The notes under the pieces were generated by a model, which ran no database searches, was not told the origin of the DNA, and was given only the letters and a program-made list of their open reading frames with translations. From Alphaproteobacteria bacterium UBA1303 (GTDB taxonomy: Bacteria; Pseudomonadota; Alphaproteobacteria; Micropepsales; Micropepsaceae), in contig DBTZ01000060.1 in NCBI GenBank assembly GCA_002307315.1, positions 153,228-158,595 on the forward strand: a stretch of DNA of 5,368 nt. The letters are read 5' to 3'. Of this stretch, positions 1 to 5,368 are shown one piece after another (position 1 is the first letter of the stretch; each line of letters starts with the position of its first letter). A program made the translations under genes and the position numbers.

Positions 1-68
<68 letters not shown>

Positions 69-83
69 GCCGAAAGTGATGGG

Positions 84-112
84 GCTATAGCAGAGGGGCA
101 AACGTCTGTCCA
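84..112 (-). promoter_or_regulatory. Likely sigma-70 type promoter of the tRNA-Lys gene
   Basis: On the minus strand a -35 box TGGACA (112-107, five of six matches to TTGACA) is followed after exactly 17 bp by TATAGC (89-84, four of six matches to TATAAT). An extended -10 TGC (92-90) precedes the -10 box. The expected transcription start, about 7 bp beyond, falls near position 77, leaving a leader of roughly 9 nt before the tRNA 5' end at 68. Bases just after the -10 are CCC, a GC-rich discriminator start of the kind often found at stringently controlled stable-RNA promoters. The promoter lies wholly in the spacer after the rodA stop, so the tRNA can be expressed independently of the mre operon. 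This is a consensus match by eye; activity is inferred. Confidence 0.62.
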
Positions 113-125
113 TGCAAGAAAATCG

Positions 126-1280
126 TCAAATCAGCCCCGCCGCGTGACGGGGGATTTCAACCTGGCGATGCACATGGACGCTGAGCAGAAGGCCAAAGCT
201 GAACATAACCGTGAGCATGGCCGTGCCGCCATAGGAAATCAGCGGCATCGGGATGCCCACCACCGGAATCAGCCCCATCACCATCGACGCATTGACCATG
301 ATGTAGAAGAAAAAGTTGAGCACGATGCCCATCGCCAGCAGCCGGGCAAACTGACTTCTGGCGCTCATGGCGATCTGCACGCCGTACCCGATCACCACGG
401 CGAACAGCAGCAACAAGGTTACACAACCGAAGAAGCCGAACTCCTCGCCGAAATTGGTGAAGATGAAGTCCGTTTCCTTCTCGGGCAAAAAGTTCAGCCG
501 GCTTTGAGTGCCTTCAAGGAAGCCTTTGCCGGTTAAGCCCCCGGACCCGATGGCGATTTTCGCCTGAGTGATATTCCAGCCGGCGCCGAGCGCATCCGAT
601 TCGGGATCGAGAAAGGTCATGACCCGGCGCTTCTGATAGTCGTGCAGAACGAACTGCCAAACGATCGGTACGGCGCAGGCCGCCGCCGTGGTTGTAGGGG
701 CTATCCACCACCAGGAGAGCCCGGCAAGAAACAAGAGGGCTAAGCCATCGGCAACCAAAATCAACGTCGTGCCCAGGTTCGGCTGTATCGCCACCAGTAC
801 CGCCGGCAAAGCGATCAAAGCCAGGGGAATGAATAATTTCTGGGGTTTCGACACGTCTTCCACGCTGAGGCCGTGTAAGTAGCGCGCCATCGCCATCACC
901 AGCGCGACCTTCATCAACTCGGACGGCTGCAATTCTATCGGACCGAGCGCGATCCAACGCTGAGCCCCCAATCCCACGCGGCCGGCAACCTCCACCACGA
1001 TCAAAAGGGCGAAGCTGATCCAAAATGCGGGATAAGCCGCCGCCATCCAGAAGCGGATGTCTACCATCGCCACGGTGAGCATCAGAAGAAAGCCGAAGAT
1101 GAAGCGCAGAATCTGCTTACCTGCCCAGGGCGAAATGGATCCGCCCGCCACCGAATACAGCATGGCAAAGCCGGTGCATGCGATGAGCGTGATCAGCAGC
1201 ACCAAGCCCCAGTTGATCGCGTATAGCTTATCGCGGATCGACAAGGTACGTCGGGCGGTGGCGTAAGGGCGCGAGATCAT
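126..1280 (-). CDS. rodA: RodA, SEDS-family peptidoglycan glycosyltransferase of the Rod complex
   Basis: RodA is an inner-membrane polymerase that joins lipid II into glycan strands during cell elongation, working with PBP2. The 384-residue product has the normal family length and about ten hydrophobic segments, beginning near residues 24-43. SEDS hallmarks are present: GAQRWI (105-110), QPSE (118-121), QPNLGT (166-171), GSGGLTGKG (245-253), LPEKETDFIF (265-274), and GIPMPLISYGG (342-352). By alignment from memory, Asp271 in TDFIF corresponds to the essential catalytic-site aspartate (D262 in E. coli RodA). The reading frame is open for 77 more codons upstream, but that stretch is Arg-rich shadow of mrdA. 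The ATG at 1280 is preferred because it has a GAGGA ribosome site 7 nt upstream and overlaps the mrdA stop in an ATGA junction, which suggests translational coupling. It is the last gene of the elongasome set. FtsW is the main alternative, but the PBP2 neighbour favours RodA. Confidence 0.97.
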   Translation of the reverse strand: MISRPYATARRTLSIRDKLYAINWGLVLLITLIACTGFAMLYSVAGGSISPWAGKQILRFIFGFLLMLTVAMVDIRFWMAAAYPAFWISFALLIVVEVAGRVGLGAQRWIALGPIELQPSELMKVALVMAMARYLHGLSVEDVSKPQKLFIPLALIALPAVLVAIQPNLGTTLILVADGLALLFLAGLSWWWIAPTTTAAACAVPIVWQFVLHDYQKRRVMTFLDPESDALGAGWNITQAKIAIGSGGLTGKGFLEGTQSRLNFLPEKETDFIFTNFGEEFGFFGCVTLLLLFAVVIGYGVQIAMSARSQFARLLAMGIVLNFFFYIMVNASMVMGLIPVVGIPMPLISYGGTAMLTVMFSFGLLLSVHVHRQVEIPRHAAGLI

Positions 1281-3178
1281 GTGTTTTTCCTCGGCGCGGA
1301 CATCGCCGGCGTAACGGCGGCCGCTCGCGTCGGATAGGCGGTCTTGAGCCGCAAGGGATCGCGCGTCTGTGCGAACAGCAGAAGATCCCGAGCGATTTGC
1401 ACCTGCGGATGAGCACCGACGGCGCCGTGCTCGATCACCACGACGCAGGCGTAACGAGGCTGCGTCACCGGTGCGTAGGCAAAAAACAACGCATGGTCGC
1501 GCAAGTTCCACGGCAGCGTTTCGTTTTTACGGACGCCGGTAATGCGTTCTTCTTTGGAAATGCGGCGCACCTGCGCGGTACCGGTTTTCCCGGCCATCTC
1601 GAAACCGGGTTCGGAAATTCGCCAAGCGAAGGCGGTTCCACCCACCTCATTGGTCACGGCGTTGAGGCCGTCACGCACGGCGGCGAACGCATCGTCCGAA
1701 AACGGCAGCGGCCCGGGAATCGCCCGCGGCAGTATGGCGTCGCCGACGGCGTGAGCGATGCGCGGGGTGACCGCCCGACCGGAGGCAAGCCGCGCCGCCA
1801 GGGTGCAGAGCTGGATGGGGGTGGTCAGTACGTAGCCTTGACCGATACCGTTGACCAGGGTTTCGCCTTGTTGCCAAGGAATGCCGAAGCGCTGACGCTT
1901 CCAAGCCCGGCTGGGAATGAATCCCGACGTCTCGCCCGGCATTTCGATGCCGGTCGGCGCCCCGAGCCCAAGCTTGCGCGACGCCTCTTCCATTTTGTCG
2001 ATACCAAGCCGCCGCGCCACCTCGTAGAAGAATATATCGCAAGACAATTGGATGCCGCGATGCAGGTCGACCTCGCCGTGGCCTTCCTTTTTCCAACAGT
2101 GGAATTCGTGATTTCCCAACGTCATCACGCCGGAACAGGTGACTTTGAGGTCGGCCAAGCCGTTTTCGACCGCCGCCAGCGCCATTGCCGGCTTGAAGGT
2201 AGAGCCGGGCGGATAGGCCCCGGCCAGCGCCTTGTTGACCAACGGCTTGTGGTCGTTGCCGGTCAAATCGCGCCACTGGTCGAGACTGATGCCGAGATTG
2301 AACTGATTGGGATCGTAGCCCGGCGACGAACACAACGCCAGAATGTCGCCGGTGGCGATATCCATCACCACGCAAGCCGCGCTTTCGTCGCCTAGGCGAT
2401 CTTCGACGAAGTGCTGCAACTCGCGATCGATGGTAAGATAGACGTCCTTGCCGGGCACCCCTTCGGTGTAGCTGAGTTCGCGGATGATGCGGCCGTAGGC
2501 GTTGACCTCGACGCGGCTTGCGCCGGCGCTACCGCGGAGGTCTTTGTCGAATTGTTTTTCGATGCCGCGCTTGCCGACGCGAAAACCCGGCAAATCGAGT
2601 AACCGGTCGTTGTCGCTTTTTTGTTCTTCCGGCCCCGCGGCGGCAACATATCCCAGCACATGACTAAGCTCCGTACCGAAGGGATAGGAGCGGGTTTCGC
2701 CGACGTCGGGCTGCACACCGGGCAAATAGGGCAGATGGAGGTTGATACGGGCGAATTCCTCCCAACTTAAGTTTTCCACCACCGGGACCGGCGCGAAGCG
2801 CCGGTTCTGCGAGATGTCGTGCAGCGCTTTATCGCGCTGATGCGGATTGAGCGTGATGATCCGGCCGATGGCATCGAGGGCTTCCTCCACACCTTGGCTG
2901 GCCTGTTCGGCGACAATTACCACCCGGTAATTGCGCCGGTTATCGGCCAGCGGCACACCGAAACGATCGAGAATGCGTCCGCGGGGCGGAGGCAGCAGCC
3001 GCAAATTGACCCGGTTGTCCTCGGCTTGGGTCATGTACTGATCGCCTTCGAGGATCTGCAAATGGTAGAGGCGACCGGTCAAAAGCAGAAACACGCCGCC
3101 CATGCCGCAACTGGTCATGAAACTGCGGCGGGTGAAGCTGGCGTAACGGCTTTTGTCCTTGCGGTCGAATAACGCCAT
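1277..3178 (-). CDS. mrdA: Penicillin-binding protein 2, elongation-specific DD-transpeptidase
   Basis: PBP2 is a class B PBP that cross-links new peptidoglycan in the periplasm and activates its partner RodA. The product has 633 residues, the same length I recall for E. coli PBP2. In order it shows a short cytoplasmic tail, a signal-anchor around residues 21-35 preceded by TRRSFM (16-21), the pedestal/dimerisation region with RGRILDRFG (66-74), and the transpeptidase domain from about 245. Catalytic motifs are complete: STFK (326-329, nucleophile Ser326), SCD (379-381, the SxN/D motif) and KTGT (531-534). Cys348, Cys361, His367 and Cys380 cluster around the second motif and could bind a metal. 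The tail after about residue 605 is low in conserved features. ATG 3178 follows the mreD TAG stop with no intervening base, and GGAG (3192-3189) sits 10 nt upstream. The stop overlaps the rodA start by 4 bp. The elongation role, rather than division PBP3/FtsI, follows from the mreBCD-rodA context. Confidence 0.97.
   Translation of the reverse strand: MALFDRKDKSRYASFTRRSFMTSCGMGGVFLLLTGRLYHLQILEGDQYMTQAEDNRVNLRLLPPPRGRILDRFGVPLADNRRNYRVVIVAEQASQGVEEALDAIGRIITLNPHQRDKALHDISQNRRFAPVPVVENLSWEEFARINLHLPYLPGVQPDVGETRSYPFGTELSHVLGYVAAAGPEEQKSDNDRLLDLPGFRVGKRGIEKQFDKDLRGSAGASRVEVNAYGRIIRELSYTEGVPGKDVYLTIDRELQHFVEDRLGDESAACVVMDIATGDILALCSSPGYDPNQFNLGISLDQWRDLTGNDHKPLVNKALAGAYPPGSTFKPAMALAAVENGLADLKVTCSGVMTLGNHEFHCWKKEGHGEVDLHRGIQLSCDIFFYEVARRLGIDKMEEASRKLGLGAPTGIEMPGETSGFIPSRAWKRQRFGIPWQQGETLVNGIGQGYVLTTPIQLCTLAARLASGRAVTPRIAHAVGDAILPRAIPGPLPFSDDAFAAVRDGLNAVTNEVGGTAFAWRISEPGFEMAGKTGTAQVRRISKEERITGVRKNETLPWNLRDHALFFAYAPVTQPRYACVVVIEHGAVGAHPQVQIARDLLLFAQTRDPLRLKTAYPTRAAAVTPAMSAPRKNT
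1288..1292 (-). promoter_or_regulatory. Ribosome binding site fixing the rodA start
   Basis: GAGGA on the minus strand lies 7 nt before the ATG at 1280, inside the last codons of mrdA. It supports this ATG over the longer open frame that reaches back to 1511. Confidence 0.75.
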
Positions 3179-3685
3179 CTAGAAGTCGCTCCGCAAAGGT
3201 CCGACCATACGACGATGGACGAAGCCTAAGACAAAGGCTGCCGGTATGTAAAAAATCGCCGTAACCGCAAACTGCATGGCGAAAGGCGACAGCGGCCTGA
3301 GGTTCCAATCGTACACGGCAAGGATGGTGTAGGCCATCGTACACACGATAAGCGTCGCGGTGGCAAACCCCAGCACCGCCCCCCACCCCGATAACCCGGC
3401 GAACGTATCGCGCTGGCGATCGAGAAAGGCGTACATAACGACAAAAGATGCGGCCCAGATGCCGGGAGGTCCGCCGGACATGAGATCCTGCAGCACGCCG
3501 ATGGCAAAGGTCCAGGCCGGGCTCATCAGATCGGGCCGCACCAGGCACCAAAAGTAGATCGGCATCAAAGCCAGAAGCGGCGGAGGCATCCAGCCGCCTA
3601 ACACCGTCACCGGGATATTGGCGATGATCGCACCCAAAAGCCCGAGCAGAACCGGAATGACGGATGCGAATATTTTTGTTCCCAT
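3179..3685 (-). CDS. mreD: MreD, rod-shape-determining inner-membrane protein
   Basis: MreD is a small polytopic inner-membrane protein of the elongasome that works with MreC to link MreB filaments to the PBP2-RodA synthase. The 168-residue product matches the usual family size (about 160-180) and has five or six hydrophobic segments, roughly at residues 6-29, 36-48, 57-68, 76-88, 101-123 and 136-156. The most recognisable part is the GVLQDLMSGGPPG stretch (63-75), a family-typical G-x3-D-x3-G pattern in a region that otherwise diverges quickly. The ATG at 3685 has AAGGG 7 nt upstream (3697-3693). The TAG stop abuts the mrdA ATG directly, implying coupled translation. It is separated from mreC by 63 bp, the widest gap between protein genes here; I see no convincing promoter or terminator in it. 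The family is weakly conserved, so the call rests partly on position between mreC and mrdA. Confidence 0.93.
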   Translation of the reverse strand: MGTKIFASVIPVLLGLLGAIIANIPVTVLGGWMPPPLLALMPIYFWCLVRPDLMSPAWTFAIGVLQDLMSGGPPGIWAASFVVMYAFLDRQRDTFAGLSGWGAVLGFATATLIVCTMAYTILAVYDWNLRPLSPFAMQFAVTAIFYIPAAFVLGFVHRRMVGPLRSDF

Positions 3686-3748
3686 GTTACGGCCCTTGCG
3701 TCCGAAAAGGATCTTCGCGATCGGCGGTTATTTCAACAGGTTCCCCGC

Positions 3749-4774
3749 TCATTCGATGCCGTCATCGGCTTCGCCGACGTTGCCGACGTTGCCGACGTGA
3801 CCGGTGTTGGCCGGTTTGACCTTCGTTACACCAGCCCCTCCGGTCGTGTCGGCGGATTTGTTCTGCGGCGCGACGACGGGCGGCGGCGGCGGCAACGCCG
3901 GCGGCAATCCGGCGGCAGTGACCGGCAAGTCCGCCAGCGTCGGCTGGGGCGGCTTTTCCGGGGCCTGCTTGAAATTGAGAATCTCCACGTCCTGCGCCAT
4001 CGACTGGTCGGAAAACAGCGCTACGCGGTACTCCTTGCCGTGCATGACGATAATGCCGATCAAAAGGCCGGCCGGCAGGATGTCGCCGTCGCCGGAACTC
4101 ACCACCTGATCGCCGGGTTTGATCTCCGCATTGTGCGCCAGAGCGTCGAGGACAGGCATGCGTGAATTGTTGCCGGCCATAATCGCCTGCGTCTCGCTCG
4201 GCTCGATGGTCACGGGGACGCGGCTATTGAGGTCGGTGAGCGGAATGACCCACGCCGTACGATCGCCGGTAAGAAAAATGCGCCCGATCATGCCTCTGGC
4301 GTCGACCACCGCCTGGCCGGGCTTGATGCCGTTCGCCTTGCCGGCGTCGAGGATCATGGTCTGCTGAAACGGATGATTGGCGCGCCCGATTACCCGCACG
4401 ACCAGCTTACCCAACTCAGGATCCGGCACCGCGTGCAGGAGAAGCTGATATCGCTTGATTCTGTCTTCGAGTTCCCGGGCCCGGCTCTGCCATTGCATCA
4501 GCTTGGCCCGTTCGTCCTTAAGCCGGAGGTTTTCCTGATAAACGGAGAATATGTCGCCGATCGAACCGATCCAGCGGCGGCTGCTGTCCAACGGCGAGGC
4601 GACCGTTCTCAAGAACGGCGCCATCCAATCGGATACCCCCGCCCGCGCGCTATTGAACAATGTCGTCTGGGTCTTGCCGATCAAAATCAGCGCGATCGCC
4701 ATCACCGTAACGATGGTCAGGGAAAGCCTGGTGCCCCCCCGCTTACGCGCATTTCTCCAATATCCATTCGCCAT
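3749..4774 (-). CDS. mreC: MreC, periplasmic rod-shape-determining scaffold protein
   Basis: MreC is a bitopic protein that assembles in the periplasm and promotes the active state of PBP2-RodA. The 341-residue product has a basic cytoplasmic N-terminus, one membrane span at about 18-34, a predicted coiled coil at about 75-112 (LRLKDERAKLMQ... heptad-like, rich in Leu, Lys, Arg and Glu), and the beta-rich MreC core at about 122-268. In the core, VVDARGMIGRI (156-166) and VVSSGDGDILPAGLLIG (224-240) are typical. After residue 270 comes an extended tail: Pro-rich at 272-303, including six prolines in a row, then Lys/Gly/Thr-rich, then an HVG-NVG-NVG repeat (326-334) and an acidic end. No strong ribosome site precedes ATG 4774, only a GGGTG about 8 nt away. 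No in-frame alternative start stands out, and the residues after this ATG fit a normal MreC N-terminus. It starts 36 bp after the mreB stop. Confidence 0.96.
   Translation of the reverse strand: MANGYWRNARKRGGTRLSLTIVTVMAIALILIGKTQTTLFNSARAGVSDWMAPFLRTVASPLDSSRRWIGSIGDIFSVYQENLRLKDERAKLMQWQSRARELEDRIKRYQLLLHAVPDPELGKLVVRVIGRANHPFQQTMILDAGKANGIKPGQAVVDARGMIGRIFLTGDRTAWVIPLTDLNSRVPVTIEPSETQAIMAGNNSRMPVLDALAHNAEIKPGDQVVSSGDGDILPAGLLIGIIVMHGKEYRVALFSDQSMAQDVEILNFKQAPEKPPQPTLADLPVTAAGLPPALPPPPPVVAPQNKSADTTGGAGVTKVKPANTGHVGNVGNVGEADDGIE
3773..3799 (-). repeat. Three tandem 9-bp units at the 3' end of mreC
   Basis: On the plus strand the unit GCCGACGTT occurs at 3773-3781 and 3782-3790, with a third copy at 3791-3799 differing in its last base. 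Being a multiple of three, it stays in frame and encodes HVG-NVG-NVG in the MreC tail. The near-perfect copies suggest recent expansion by replication slippage. Confidence 0.85.
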
Positions 4775-4810
4775 GCTTGTTACACCCGCGCGTCGATGGA
4801 TGTTTGGCCG

Positions 4811-5368
4811 TCAGAAGGCGGTTGAAAGAACGTGCCGCATGCCCTTCATATTTTCCAGAACCCGTCCGGTGCCGAGTGCAACGCAGGACAAGGGATCGTC
4901 GGCGATTGATACCGGCAGTCCGGTCTCCTCGCGCAAAACCGTGTCGAGGTTGGCCAGCAACGAGCCGCCGCCGGTGAGCACGATACCTTTGTCGACGATA
5001 TCGGCGGCGAGTTCCGGCGGGGTCGCTTCGAGCGCCACCTTGACTGCCTCGACGATGGAGCCGACCGGCTCGGCCAGCGCTTCGGCGATATGACGTTGGG
5101 TGATAGTGATCTCCTTCGGCACGCCGTTCAACAAATCGCGCCCCTTGATTTCCAGGGTCACGCCGTTGCCGTCGGACGGCGGCGCCGCGGTGCCGATCTC
5201 TTTTTTGATCCGCTCGGACGAAGCCTCGCCGATCAGCAGGTTCTGATGGCGGCGAATGTAGGCGATCACCGCCTCGTCCATCTTGTCGCCGCCGACCCGC
5301 ACCGAACGCGAATAGACGATACCGCCGAGCGACAACACCGCCACCTCGGTGGTGCCGCCGCCGATGTC
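4811..5368 (-). CDS. mreB: MreB, actin-like rod-shape-determining protein (C-terminal part; N-terminus beyond window)
   Basis: MreB is a bacterial actin that polymerises with ATP under the inner membrane and orients the elongation machinery. The frame is open to the window end, so only the last 185 residues of a protein usually about 345 long are present. The visible part begins with DIGGGTTE (residues 1-8 of the fragment), the phosphate-2 nucleotide-binding motif. It continues with RVGGDKMDEA (24-33), ERIKKEIG (52-59), GIVLTGGGSLLANLD (128-142), the adenosine-binding motif, and SCVALGTGRVLEN (161-173) near the C-terminus. The GTG at 5344 is an internal valine codon, not a start, because the conserved DIGGGTTE lies immediately upstream of it. 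It is the first gene of the operon, so the operon promoter should lie outside the window. Confidence 0.98.
   Translation of the reverse strand, partial: DIGGGTTEVAVLSLGGIVYSRSVRVGGDKMDEAVIAYIRRHQNLLIGEASSERIKKEIGTAAPPSDGNGVTLEIKGRDLLNGVPKEITITQRHIAEALAEPVGSIVEAVKVALEATPPELAADIVDKGIVLTGGGSLLANLDTVLREETGLPVSIADDPLSCVALGTGRVLENMKGMRHVLSTAF

Noticed and set aside
1281..1511. 77-codon upstream extension of rodA
   Set aside because: The extension overlaps the conserved mrdA frame, is Arg-rich and unlike any RodA N-terminus. The ATG at 1280 has a good ribosome site and an ATGA overlap.
1397..2395. Open frame of 332 codons on the plus strand, antisense to mrdA
   Set aside because: Its product is Arg/His/Gly-rich with no recognisable domain, and it lies entirely opposite a PBP2 gene with all catalytic motifs. 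GC-rich coding DNA often leaves such antisense frames open.
3705..3722. Short hairpin followed by T residues between mreC and mreD on the minus strand (GATC-GCGAA-GATC then CCTTTT)
   Set aside because: The stem is only four base pairs with two A-T pairs and the T run is four long, too weak for an intrinsic terminator.
3686..3748. TTGAAA in the mreC-mreD gap as an internal promoter
   Set aside because: At 17 bp spacing the -10 position reads GATCCT, only three of six matches, with no extended -10, so the support is too thin.
3797..4165. Plus-strand open frames opposite mreC (122 and 101 codons)
   Set aside because: They are low-complexity Arg/Gly-rich translations of the Pro-rich tail and core of mreC read backwards, with no convincing independent gene features.
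5342..5344. GTG as a start codon for a short MreB
   Set aside because: The frame is open to the window edge and encodes the conserved DIGGGTTE motif just upstream, so this is an internal valine in a truncated gene.

Overview
The window holds the rod-shape / lateral cell-wall synthesis (elongasome, Rod complex) cluster of a GC-rich Gram-negative bacterium. Every gene lies on the minus strand. In transcription order, from high to low coordinates, they are mreB (only the C-terminal 185 residues, cut by the window end), mreC, mreD, mrdA (PBP2) and rodA (mrdB), followed by a tRNA-Lys(CTT) gene that is cut by the other window end.

The unbroken order mreB-mreC-mreD-pbp2-rodA, the GC-rich codon use, and the sequences of PBP2 and the MreB C-terminus suggest an alphaproteobacterium, perhaps Rhodospirillales-like. 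That placement is inference from gene order and motif style, not from a phylogeny. In E. coli the mreBCD and mrdAB genes sit at separate loci.

Layout: mreB (4811-5368), a 36-bp gap, mreC (3749-4774), a 63-bp gap, mreD (3179-3685), mrdA starting on the base after the mreD stop codon (1277-3178), and rodA overlapping mrdA by 4 bp in an ATGA junction (126-1280). A 57-bp spacer then carries a strong-looking promoter for the tRNA gene (1-68). No intrinsic terminator is visible anywhere, so the cluster reads as one operon whose transcripts could run into the tRNA gene. The promoter for the operon must lie upstream of the window.

Functionally, MreB filaments organise the complex under the inner membrane. 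MreC and MreD link them to the periplasmic enzymes. RodA polymerises lipid II into glycan strands, and PBP2 cross-links those strands. All catalytic motifs inspected are intact and no gene is broken.

I did not find a previously undescribed system. The points most worth a second look are a possible Cys3His metal site in PBP2, a twin-arginine-like motif at the PBP2 N-terminus, a proline-rich and repeat-bearing MreC tail, and an acceptor-stem mismatch at the truncated end of the tRNA.
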